64,000 nucleotides of DNA from Poteriospumella lacustris (taxonomy: Eukaryota > Sar > Chrysophyceae > Chromulinales > Dinobryaceae). Location: assembly GCA_008000375.1 (NCBI GenBank), contig SMOI01000137.1:5413-69412 (forward strand), written 5' to 3'. Positions 21,301 through 30,612 of this stretch are shown piece after piece. The position numbers and the translations under genes are program-made. Under the pieces are notes generated by a model. The model saw only the letters and a list, made by a program, of their open reading frames with translations, searched no databases and was not told the DNA's origin. Position 1 is the first letter of the stretch; every line of letters starts with the position of its first letter.

Positions 21301-24150
21301 AGCGTGGCGTCCTCGCGGTGGGGACCCGGGAGGAAGTGCGACAACAGTTGCATCGCTACGTCCACGACGAGGAATCGACCATTGCACGGGATAGCTCCGA
21401 CAACAAGGCCTTCTGTCGTGGGGTCTTGGCTGTGCTCGATGCCGCGGCTGACGCTGTCTCAGTAGCAGCAGCAGCCCCAGCAGCTGCGGCGCATGACACC
21501 GCATCCCCCTTGGCGGTGGATACGACGGCGGTTATCGCACATGCAGGTAACCGCCATAGTACTTCCTCCTTTTCCACCTCCCCTTCCTCCTCCGCCTCAT
21601 CTTCCCTTCGTCGCCTTGCACCTTTGACACGCCAACTCTCTGACCACTCTGCCCCTGAATGTGCAATAGAAAAGTCCCTCGTCCACGATTCCATCGAAGA
21701 AACCTTCGACGATCTCCTCCTCGGAACTACCACCGCTTCGTCCGCTGGAACTCTCGCCAATTACAGCCCCTTGAACTATACGGGTACCTCCAAAGCCGGT
21801 GTTCCTACTGCTCCAACCACCGCAACGGTGGCGGTGGCGGTGGGGACTACCGCTACCACGACCTCACCCGGCCAGGGAAGTACCATCACCGAACGTGAAT
21901 CGAAGAGTACCGGCGATGTTCCCCTGTCGACGTATTGGTTCTATCTGCAAGCGGCCGGTGGGGCCTTGGTGACCGTTTGTCTCATCGCCTCGTGTATCTG
22001 GATCGCGTTCTCGTGGTTTTGGCAGAACTATTGCCTCGGTCGGTGGATGGACGCGATGCAACAACCTCACGCGACCGATCACCCGCATCAATGGCAGCAC
22101 TATCAACGGGCCGTGGCCTCGACGTTGCATCAGTATTTGCTCTCCGTCGTCAGTGTCGTGGTGGCGTACACCTTTCGTACGTCGTTTCAAAGCTTGTGCA
22201 GTATTCGTGCAGCCCAGCGTATTCACAATCAATTGGTCCGGTCGGTGTTGTTGGCCCCCACGAGTTGGTTTGATGCGACACCCATTGGACGCATCATCAA
22301 TCGGTTTAGTCAAGATGTCTCGACGGTGGACTCGTCGGTGATGGATCATTTGATGGGCTTCATCGACTGTGTCCTGGGCACCATCTCCGTCGTCTGTGTG
22401 ATCACCTCGGTGATGCCGCTGTTGTTTCTTCCGTTGTGTCCGATTCTCTTGTTCACGGGATGGGTGACGTTTCAGTATTTGCGTTTGTCGCGCGAATTGA
22501 AACGTTGGGAATCGATCAAGAAGTCACCGGTGTTTGTCCTGCTGACGGAGACGTTGAATGGCTTGAATACGGTGCGTGCGTTTCGACAAGAAGCCCGTTT
22601 TTATCAGGAGTGTTGCCAACGGATTGACGCGATGAACCAGTGCCACTTGTACCTGTGGATCTCGAATCGTTGGTTGAATTTCCGGATGCAGATCCTGGGT
22701 GCAACCGTGGCGGGTACCGTAGGTGCCGGCGTGGTCTATTACGCGGGATATAGTAGCAGTGGCGGTGGTGGACACGGGATGGCGGCCCCGGCTGCCGGCT
22801 TGGTGTTGTTGTACTCGTTGAATTTCTGTGACAATTTGACGTGGTTGGCGCGTACGCATGCAGAGGTAAGACGCGCAGAAGTGCTGCTCGTGTGGGGCGG
22901 GGGCGGGGGCGTAGGTGTGTGTACGGTTGTGCTAACTGACAGGTTGTTTCTTCTTGTTGTAGTGTCAAATGGATATGAACAGTGTGGAGCGTATCGAAGA
23001 GTACAGCGCGGTCGTTCCCGAGAAATACGTCGGTGACGAAGAACGACGTGCGGCGATGCAACACGCTGGTGGTGGAGACGCTGCGGTGCTGGCGTTGGAG
23101 AAGAAAGCGATGATCGATGCCAGTCGGGTGCTCTCGTTTGCGGAGCTGTGGCAAACGGTTCGTGCGGGGCATGCCAATGACACCGCCACGGCTGCCTCTT
23201 TTCAACAGTCGCAAGCCAAGCTGTCTCACGCGACCGCGAACCCCATGGTACCATCGTCATCGTCATCGTTATCAGGTTCGAACTGGCCCACGGCGGGTAA
23301 ACTGGAATTCAAAGGCTTATCCATGCGGTACAAGTCCCAAGCGGATCGTCCGGTCTTGAATGGCGTCTCCTTTGCTGTCGCACCACGTGAGAAGATTGGC
23401 GTCGTGGGTCGTACCGGTGCGGGTAAATCCTCTTTGATCATCGCCTTGTATCGCCTGGTCGAACCGTTTGCGGGTCAGATCTGTATCGATGACGTGAACA
23501 TCCTCTCGATGCCTCTGTACGCGATTCGGTCGAATATTGCGATTGTTCCGCAAGAACCGACGTTGTTCAAAGGTACTCTACGATTCAATTTGGATCCGTT
23601 TCGCGAGTATTGCGACGAAGACATCTACGAGGCGTTGCAACGTGTCCAATTGTGTGACAACTTGGGGTTGTCGGCAGCGTATGCCTTGTGTCGCCAACGT
23701 GGACGTGGGTACGGTGGTCAAGGGTATGACGCTGAGAGTGCCTTGGAAACGTTTTTGGTTGCCGAGAAAGGTGGGAATTTCTCAGTGGGACAACGTCAAT
23801 TGCTGTGCATGGCCCGAGCGATTCTTCGCAAGACGAAAGTGCTCGTGTTGGATGAGTGTACCGCCTCGGTGGATCACGAAACGGACGCCTTGATTCAAGA
23901 CATTGTCCGTACGCAATTGGCGTCGACGACGGTGCTGTGTATCGCCCATCGACTGCATACCGTTGCGTATTATGACAAGGTCTTGGTCATGGACAAAGGA
24001 GAAGCCCGCGAGTTTGATACGCCGTTGTCCCTGATGCATCAAGAACACAGTATCTTCCGCTCGTTATGCATTTCCTCCGGTTCGTTTGATCAGTTGGTCG
24101 CGATTGCGACCGAAGCGACCGTTCGGAAGCAACAGTTGGCGACCATGTAG
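18372..24150 (+). CDS. ABC transporter, subfamily C (MRP type), two exons
   Basis: Exon 1 is 18372-22865 and exon 2 is 22963-24150 (97 nt intron, gtaaga...tgtag, phase 0), giving 1893 residues. The order is an N-terminal hydrophobic TMD0-like bundle (about 1-190), TMD1, NBD1, TMD2 (from about 1185) and NBD2. NBD1 has Walker A GGTGSGKSS (about 808-816), signature LSGGQQQR and Walker B IVLLDDPLSAVD. NBD2 has Walker A GRTGAGKSS (about 1645), signature FSVGQRQ and Walker B VLVLDECTASVD. Asp in place of the catalytic Glu in NBD1, with Glu in NBD2, is the usual ABCC asymmetry. Long Ser/Gly/Asp-rich inserts lie before NBD1 (about 560-785) and after it (about 990-1180). Substrates of this family are typically organic anions and glutathione conjugates; the actual one is unknown. 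Confidence 0.92.
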
Positions 24151-25193
24151 CTTGTACATGATAGCGATGCAGTAGTAAGTGTCGTTGTAGGGAGGTGGCA
24201 GTGGTCTCTTCCTGTCTCTCGATGGGGGCCTGGTACATAGCACTCCTTTTTTTTAATTTTTTGTTTTTGTCGATAGTAGTGTAGGCTCATGTAGTGTTTG
24301 TGCAGTAGCTTGGTAGTGTAGCATTTTTTCCGATGTAAGCCTTCGACGTGTTAAAACGAGCATTTGTCACAAGGCGGTGAGTCTTGGCCGCCACAGATTC
24401 AGTTGTTTCGTGCACATTTCGGCGCCGGTGAACTTCTAAATGGGTACCAGAGCCTGTTTAGCCCACCACGTCCAACGCAGTGACGTGGTCGCTCAACTTA
24501 TGCTAGAACACCTCGTCGACCTTCACCTGTCACCATCCACCACCAGGACTCGACGCTGCCATCCGCAGTACCCTATGCTATATCGGCAGCTTGATGTTGT
24601 GCCGTGAAAGAAACACCCAATACGACGCCAACCCACCCAAGCATCTGCGCCGCCACAGCTCCAATATGCCGCGAAAAACTGGATAGGACATGCCCTCTTT
24701 ACACCGCCCACATGAATTGGGCAGTCCGAGGTGGCTGCCAAAGTCGCGACCCACCAGATGATGCATCCGAGCGGCCATGTCGTCGCCGCATGCGTGGATC
24801 GAAGCATCGCTGAAGCCACTACTCTGTGATGTGCAGCTCGACGTGCTCGCGGCGAGCGGACGTCATCAGCGCCCAGCGCGTTCGACACGGTCGCTTTCGT
24901 AATTGCAAACAAGCTACATGACCTGTGCGCCTCCGTCACCCTATGACTGGCGGAAGATTGGCGATTCGCATACAAAGGGCTGGCCTCTCTCGTTGATTGT
25001 TGATTGATTGAACATGGAATGGAACATCTCAGTCAGCAATCGAGGAGAGCGTGTGTCCGACGCACGTAGCATGTTTCGCAGACGCTCACCCAGAACACGA
25101 GCGGGCCGTTGTGAGTCCGTGTGTCGTGTGTGCAGTGTGCAGTGCACAGTGCAGTCGTCGGCAGTGTAATTTAGTCAGAGCAGGGTCCGCCAC
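24151..25193. other. Non-coding boundary segment before the tubby palindrome
   Basis: About 1 kb between the ABC gene and the left palindrome arm. Short open stretches on the minus strand (for example 24523-24975) resemble no family I know and lack gene-like composition. GTGCAGTGTGCAGTGCACAGTGC-type short repeats lie around 25130-25150, just outside the arm. It could contain a decayed gene, but I cannot support one. Confidence 0.35.
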
Positions 25194-27115
25194 ATTGTAT
25201 TCGCCTGCCTGTTCGGAAAGTCATGCGGCGTGCACCCCCACCTTCCGGCAGCGCCCCGCAAATGGGCTTGGAAGCTCTGGAGGTGGTCAAGAAGAAAGTG
25301 TCTGCCCCTCCTCGTGGCCCGCCACCGGCGGGTATGACTGTCAATTTCAAAGGACCGCGGCAGATCGAGCGTCACCCCAGTAGTCGAGGCGCGAAGCAGG
25401 ATGACCGCTACGACGATGACCGTTACTTCGATGATGCTGGTCGCCACGACGACGACCGGGATCGAGGCCGCGATCGTAGCGACAGCCGAGACCGCTACTA
25501 CTACTCCGACGAAGACGACGACGGTCGTTACTTCGACGACGCCGGTCGCCACGATGATGATCGGGATGACCGCTACGACGACGATCGCTACGTCGATGAC
25601 CGGGATGACCGCTACGACGATGACCGGGACCGAGGCCGCAATCGTAGCGACAGCCGAGACTACTCCGACCACGACGACCATCGCGCGGGTGGCAAGGACG
25701 ACCCTCCCCGGCGCCAAGGTCACGCCAGTCAGCAAGCTCCTCCCGCAGCCGTGAAGCAGAAGGCGCCTCCCACCGCCGAAGCAAAGGCCGCGGCGGCCGC
25801 TCCGTCATCTGGCGCTGCGTCGTCGTCGTCTTCGTCCACGACGGCCGCGGCCTCCACAGCGACTCGAAAGACCGGCGGCCAGGCGGTGTTCAACTTCCAG
25901 CCGGTGCTGAAGAGCACGTACCGCGAGCTGCGACACTTCGTGCTGTCGCCCTGTCAGCCGGGCGTCATCGTGCGGTGCTACATCGAGCGCAACCGGTCCG
26001 GCTCCAAAATGCTGGCGCCGTTCTATTCGCTGTGCGCCGACTTGGAAGATGGCACGGGCCGCGAGTTGGCCGTGTGTCGCAAGGTGCTGCAGTCTCGAAC
26101 GTCGCACTATGTGTTTTCGCTGAAGAGCGAAGACCTGTGGCGGCGCCGCGACCAGCGGTCGCGCCTGTATCTGGGCAAGCTGCGGGCTGTGGGCCACGGC
26201 GAGTACGTGCTGTACGACAACGGCATCTGTGCGGCGCCCGACGAAGACGAGTCGCTCCTCGAGGAGATCGAGGAGATGCACAACGGTGGGACAGTGCGGT
26301 CCGACACGGCCAACACAAGCATCGCGCGGAAAATGGAGCGCGACCGCGCCGCCGAGGCGAAGAACTCCGGCGCGAAGAGCAGCGACGACGTGTCGCTGTA
26401 CCGACGCGAAATGGCGGTGATCAAGTTCAACGCGATGAACCGCCCCGCGCCGCAGTGTGTGCGCGGACTGGAGGTCTGTATCCCGGCCGTTCCGTCGCCG
26501 ACGGCCCTGGCAGAGGCCAAGCCCGCCAGCACCAGCACCACGACGGCTGCGGGCGTGTCCATGACGTCCAACATCGTCGCGCAGCCGTCGATCTTCAACT
26601 TGGAGAAGCCGTTCAAGAAGATCCGTGATCTTGGTCGGCAGAACGACCTGTACGGCAAGACCTGCACGGTGCTGCACGAGAAGACGTCCCGCTACGACCC
26701 GCTCTCGGCCTGCCTCGTGGAGTTCAAGGGTCGCGCGCACATGGCCTCCATCAAGAACTTCCAGCTCGTCGTGTCGGACGCGCAGGCGCACTTCGGGCTG
26801 CCGTCGCCGTCCACACACGAGCAAATGATGCGCGCGGACGGGGACAAGGACTTCGTGTTCATGATGGGCAAGACGACGGAGGACTGCTTCAACATGGACT
26901 TCAAGTACCCGTTGTCGCTCTTCCAAGCCTTCGCCGTCGCCGTAGCCCGATTCGACGCGAAGCTTTCCTGGTGAGCGAGGGGCATGACGGACGCGGCGCA
27001 ATGGCAGACCAGGACCCAGACCAAGCGCGGGCCGCGGCACCTGCGCGTTGGCCGTGCAGTGCCAGAGAGGCGGCCGCTGCGTTGTAATCAGCTGTTTAAC
27101 GACCCGGATAGTGTC
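25194..27115 (+). repeat. Left arm of 1922 bp inverted repeat
   Basis: Pairs with 27358-29279 in reverse complement. Both arms are exactly 1922 bp, so no net insertion or deletion separates them. The only mismatches I found are five transitions at 26982, 27006, 27014, 27031 and 27066, all downstream of the tubby stop codon. Outside 25194 and beyond 27115 the similarity ends abruptly. Confidence 0.95.
25223..26974 (+). CDS. Tubby-like protein (TULP), copy 1
   Basis: Intronless gene of 583 residues. Residues about 55-160 are an Asp/Arg/Tyr-rich low-complexity region with a repeated RYFDDAGRHDDDRD motif; an Ala/Ser linker follows. A C-terminal tubby domain occupies about 235-583: VIVRCYIERNRSGSKM, YSLCADLEDGTGRELAVCRK, RTSHYVFSLKSEDL, YLGKLRAVGHGEYVLYDNG, FKGRAHMASIKNFQLV and the terminal FAVAVARFDAKLSW. 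The Lys and Arg of GKLR match the phosphoinositide-binding pair of mouse tubby, so PI(4,5)P2-dependent membrane tethering is likely. The usual FKGPRKM motif is replaced by FNAMNRPAPQ, and a Thr/Ala insert interrupts the domain near residues 425-455. By eye, codons are richer in CTG/GTG and GC than in neighbouring genes. Tail to tail with copy 2. Confidence 0.9.
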   Translation: MRRAPPPSGSAPQMGLEALEVVKKKVSAPPRGPPPAGMTVNFKGPRQIERHPSSRGAKQDDRYDDDRYFDDAGRHDDDRDRGRDRSDSRDRYYYSDEDDDGRYFDDAGRHDDDRDDRYDDDRYVDDRDDRYDDDRDRGRNRSDSRDYSDHDDHRAGGKDDPPRRQGHASQQAPPAAVKQKAPPTAEAKAAAAAPSSGAASSSSSSTTAAASTATRKTGGQAVFNFQPVLKSTYRELRHFVLSPCQPGVIVRCYIERNRSGSKMLAPFYSLCADLEDGTGRELAVCRKVLQSRTSHYVFSLKSEDLWRRRDQRSRLYLGKLRAVGHGEYVLYDNGICAAPDEDESLLEEIEEMHNGGTVRSDTANTSIARKMERDRAAEAKNSGAKSSDDVSLYRREMAVIKFNAMNRPAPQCVRGLEVCIPAVPSPTALAEAKPASTSTTTAAGVSMTSNIVAQPSIFNLEKPFKKIRDLGRQNDLYGKTCTVLHEKTSRYDPLSACLVEFKGRAHMASIKNFQLVVSDAQAHFGLPSPSTHEQMMRADGDKDFVFMMGKTTEDCFNMDFKYPLSLFQAFAVAVARFDAKLSW

Positions 27116-27357
27116 TTCTTTTATCGTTATTGCTTTATCGCGCAGGTTCAGAAGTTCAAATACGGTCGATTAGGCGGGATCGGGGTAAGTGCCAGGAGCC
27201 GCAATGCCACAGATACCAGCACACGTCCAAGTCTGCGACGGAAAGCAAGACCACGAACGTAGCGTGTGATATCGTCGCTCCTGGCACTCGTCTCTACCTC
27301 TCCTTCTCTAACCTAAGAAAACGCGAACCGCGTGGTATAAACAAAGAAACGACGTGT
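27116..27357. other. Palindrome spacer with nested 11 bp inverted repeat
   Basis: The 242 bp between the arms is unique. It contains GTGCCAGGAGC at 27189-27199 and its reverse complement at 27277-27287, which could form a small hairpin nested in the larger palindrome. It also serves as the shared 3' flank of both tubby genes. Confidence 0.75.
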
Positions 27358-29279
27358 GACACTATCCGGGTCGTTAAACAGCTGATTACAACGCAGCGGC
27401 CGCCTCCCTGGCACTGCACGGCCAACGCGCAGGTGCCGCGGTCCGCGCTTGGTCTGGGCCCTGGTCCGCCATTGCGCCGCGTCCGTCATGTCCCTCGCTC
27501 ACCAGGAAAGCTTCGCGTCGAATCGGGCTACGGCGACGGCGAAGGCTTGGAAGAGCGACAACGGGTACTTGAAGTCCATGTTGAAGCAGTCCTCCGTCGT
27601 CTTGCCCATCATGAACACGAAGTCCTTGTCCCCGTCCGCGCGCATCATTTGCTCGTGTGTGGACGGCGACGGCAGCCCGAAGTGCGCCTGCGCGTCCGAC
27701 ACGACGAGCTGGAAGTTCTTGATGGAGGCCATGTGCGCGCGACCCTTGAACTCCACGAGGCAGGCCGAGAGCGGGTCGTAGCGGGACGTCTTCTCGTGCA
27801 GCACCGTGCAGGTCTTGCCGTACAGGTCGTTCTGCCGACCAAGATCACGGATCTTCTTGAACGGCTTCTCCAAGTTGAAGATCGACGGCTGCGCGACGAT
27901 GTTGGACGTCATGGACACGCCCGCAGCCGTCGTGGTGCTGGTGCTGGCGGGCTTGGCCTCTGCCAGGGCCGTCGGCGACGGAACGGCCGGGATACAGACC
28001 TCCAGTCCGCGCACACACTGCGGCGCGGGGCGGTTCATCGCGTTGAACTTGATCACCGCCATTTCGCGTCGGTACAGCGACACGTCGTCGCTGCTCTTCG
28101 CGCCGGAGTTCTTCGCCTCGGCGGCGCGGTCGCGCTCCATTTTCCGCGCGATGCTTGTGTTGGCCGTGTCGGACCGCACTGTCCCACCGTTGTGCATCTC
28201 CTCGATCTCCTCGAGGAGCGACTCGTCTTCGTCGGGCGCCGCACAGATGCCGTTGTCGTACAGCACGTACTCGCCGTGGCCCACAGCCCGCAGCTTGCCC
28301 AGATACAGGCGCGACCGCTGGTCGCGGCGCCGCCACAGGTCTTCGCTCTTCAGCGAAAACACATAGTGCGACGTTCGAGACTGCAGCACCTTGCGACACA
28401 CGGCCAACTCGCGGCCCGTGCCATCTTCCAAGTCGGCGCACAGCGAATAGAACGGCGCCAGCATTTTGGAGCCGGACCGGTTGCGCTCGATGTAGCACCG
28501 CACGATGACGCCCGGCTGACAGGGCGACAGCACGAAGTGTCGCAGCTCGCGGTACGTGCTCTTCAGCACCGGCTGGAAGTTGAACACCGCCTGGCCGCCG
28601 GTCTTTCGAGTCGCTGTGGAGGCCGCGGCCGTCGTGGACGAAGACGACGACGACGCAGCGCCAGATGACGGAGCGGCCGCCGCGGCCTTTGCTTCGGCGG
28701 TGGGAGGCGCCTTCTGCTTCACGGCTGCGGGAGGAGCTTGCTGACTGGCGTGACCTTGGCGCCGGGGAGGGTCGTCCTTGCCACCCGCGCGATGGTCGTC
28801 GTGGTCGGAGTAGTCTCGGCTGTCGCTACGATTGCGGCCTCGGTCCCGGTCATCGTCGTAGCGGTCATCCCGGTCATCGACGTAGCGATCGTCGTCGTAG
28901 CGGTCATCCCGATCATCATCGTGGCGACCGGCGTCGTCGAAGTAACGACCGTCGTCGTCTTCGTCGGAGTAGTAGTAGCGGTCTCGGCTGTCGCTACGAT
29001 CGCGGCCTCGATCCCGGTCGTCGTCGTGGCGACCAGCATCATCGAAGTAACGGTCATCGTCGTAGCGGTCATCCTGCTTCGCGCCTCGACTACTGGGGTG
29101 ACGCTCGATCTGCCGCGGTCCTTTGAAATTGACAGTCATACCCGCCGGTGGCGGGCCACGAGGAGGGGCAGACACTTTCTTCTTGACCACCTCCAGAGCT
29201 TCCAAGCCCATTTGCGGGGCGCTGCCGGAAGGTGGGGGTGCACGCCGCATGACTTTCCGAACAGGCAGGCGAATACAAT
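27358..29279 (-). repeat. Right arm of 1922 bp inverted repeat
   Basis: Reverse complement of 25194-27115 apart from five transitions (here at 27491, 27467, 27459, 27442 and 27407). It ends at an ATTGTATTC junction (in arm orientation), where the flanks diverge. Confidence 0.95.
27499..29250 (-). CDS. Tubby-like protein (TULP), copy 2
   Basis: Encodes the same 583-residue protein as copy 1. Translations of the two genes agree in every frame, so the coding DNA appears identical. In this copy the frame stays open upstream to 29319, which would add 23 residues including an in-frame ATG; the start at 29250 is chosen because it is the one both copies share. Upstream flanks differ between the copies, so their promoters may differ and expression of the two could be unequal. 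Read-through from either convergent gene would produce RNA complementary to the other. Confidence 0.9.
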   Translation of the reverse strand: MRRAPPPSGSAPQMGLEALEVVKKKVSAPPRGPPPAGMTVNFKGPRQIERHPSSRGAKQDDRYDDDRYFDDAGRHDDDRDRGRDRSDSRDRYYYSDEDDDGRYFDDAGRHDDDRDDRYDDDRYVDDRDDRYDDDRDRGRNRSDSRDYSDHDDHRAGGKDDPPRRQGHASQQAPPAAVKQKAPPTAEAKAAAAAPSSGAASSSSSSTTAAASTATRKTGGQAVFNFQPVLKSTYRELRHFVLSPCQPGVIVRCYIERNRSGSKMLAPFYSLCADLEDGTGRELAVCRKVLQSRTSHYVFSLKSEDLWRRRDQRSRLYLGKLRAVGHGEYVLYDNGICAAPDEDESLLEEIEEMHNGGTVRSDTANTSIARKMERDRAAEAKNSGAKSSDDVSLYRREMAVIKFNAMNRPAPQCVRGLEVCIPAVPSPTALAEAKPASTSTTTAAGVSMTSNIVAQPSIFNLEKPFKKIRDLGRQNDLYGKTCTVLHEKTSRYDPLSACLVEFKGRAHMASIKNFQLVVSDAQAHFGLPSPSTHEQMMRADGDKDFVFMMGKTTEDCFNMDFKYPLSLFQAFAVAVARFDAKLSW

Positions 29280-29527
29280 ACAATATGGCGCGATCATCAT
29301 CGTACAGGCAGCGATCCATGATTCGCGCGCAAACGGCCTCGGAACCGTTTCAAAAAAGTGAGTTCAAATCTACGAAACCGTTTGGCATCCAGCAGTGGAG
29401 AGGGAGATGCGGTTGGGGTTGGTGAGTTGATTCGATTTGTGGATGCACTCTTTACCAATGAGGGTAGGGTCGGTTGTTAAAACGGACAATCTATTCTCCG
29501 CGCTGATCTGTATGGCTTTTGGAAAAG

Positions 29528-30196
29528 ATGAAAGTGGAATGCGTTTGGGTGGCAGTATTTTGGATGCTTCTGGGATGGAGTTTCAAGTCTGCGATGGGGT
29601 GGATGGTTCAAAACAGCAAACTCACCAGGATCAATCGAGTTGCTGCATCCGTTCGATCGACAGTCACCATGAACTTTGCATCTATTCACTCACAGTCTAT
29701 TCCCTCGCAGTCTCTTGAAACGCAGTCTTCGTCGAAAGATCTTTCTTTCCATTCGACCGAACTTGTTCTCTTCCCTTGGAGGCATCCCCTCCATCCGTCA
29801 TCTGAACTAAAGAAAGGCTGGGAGACCACTGATAACCTCTTAACCATCGGTGCTTCAGGTATTAGCCTGTCTCACATCAATACTATCGTGGAGAATGCAG
29901 CATCGCACAACTTCGTGAAAGTGAAGTTGGCTTCCAATCGATACTCTTCCATGGCGATCGCAAATACCTGTATGCAAGATGAACGGTTACAAAACACCGT
30001 CGAAGTTGTCGAAGTACGTGAACGAGGATTCCTGCTGCGAAGGCTTCATTTGCTTCCGAGTAGGCCAGTGCGTATGCATTCGGATCGTCCGCTGGATCAA
30101 CTGCGAACTCGCAGTGGAGATGGAGTATCCGGTGATGGCACGCACCTATCCTCTCAGGGGTATAAAGAGGGGCAGCGAGGCACCTCTAAGCGCTAA
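29528..30196 (+). CDS. CRM (YhbY-type) RNA-binding domain protein with N-terminal leader, copy A
   Basis: 222 residues from the first ATG. The N-terminus (VWVAVFWMLLGW) is a hydrophobic signal-peptide-like segment, followed by a Ser/Thr/Arg-rich stretch that could be a transit peptide. Residues about 95-165 fit the CRM/YhbY fold: a basic lead-in, LTIGASGISLSHINTIVENA in place of the L-x-IGKNGI motif, HNFVKVKLAS in place of HELIKVK, then TVEVVEVRERGFLLRR as the last strand. CRM proteins bind ribosomal precursors in bacteria and group II introns or rRNA in plastids and mitochondria. If the leader is real, organelle or plastid import is possible. The last ~45 residues look non-conserved and overlap a TATA-like site, so the true 3' end is uncertain. 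Confidence 0.55.
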   Translation: MKVECVWVAVFWMLLGWSFKSAMGWMVQNSKLTRINRVAASVRSTVTMNFASIHSQSIPSQSLETQSSSKDLSFHSTELVLFPWRHPLHPSSELKKGWETTDNLLTIGASGISLSHINTIVENAASHNFVKVKLASNRYSSMAIANTCMQDERLQNTVEVVEVRERGFLLRRLHLLPSRPVRMHSDRPLDQLRTRSGDGVSGDGTHLSSQGYKEGQRGTSKR

Positions 30197-30612
30197 CTTC
30201 GTTCTATTCGGATATCTGTACCCTACCCTACTGCACCTGCACTCCACCTGATGTTTCGTGTTGTAAAGGTGTTCACACTCGTTGAAATTTCAGTTATCTT
30301 TCCATCTGCCGAGCTCTAAATGGCAGATAGATCTCTTTCATCGAGGAACACATAGAATTATGAAGAATTGCTGACAACGTTTGCTACGTTGCGCACGAGC
30401 TATAGTATCAATGATACCCAGACCCCAGACACCCAGTCATGCAGTGGCCAAGCGGTGCAGCACGAAGGTGCACGGTGGTGGGTGTGTGCACGATGGATGA
30501 TGATGGGAGAGAACGTTGGTCATATAGTACACTATAGATTTTATATCACTTTGGCTCCGTATCAAAGTCTTGCCTTGTCTCCTCTGAGTCTGAGTCGGTG
30601 AAAAGTGCGACT
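30161..30612 (+). promoter_or_regulatory. Presumed promoter of permease A
   Basis: A TATAAA at 30161-30166 sits in a G-rich context about 450 bp upstream of the permease ATG, inside the last codons of the CRM reading frame. A second AT-rich patch (about 30520-30545) is closer to the gene. The same sequence occurs in unit B. Which site, if either, is used is unknown. Confidence 0.35.

Noticed and set aside
24523-24975. Minus-strand open frame of 150 codons beside the palindrome
   Set aside because: Trp/Cys/Ala-rich translation without motifs; an overlapping frame is equally protein-like, so neither is supported.
25805-27040. Long antisense frame over the tubby gene (411 codons), mirrored at 27130-28668
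   Set aside because: Arises from the GC-rich codon structure of the tubby gene; composition is Arg/His/Leu-rich with no domain, and it is duplicated only because the palindrome is.
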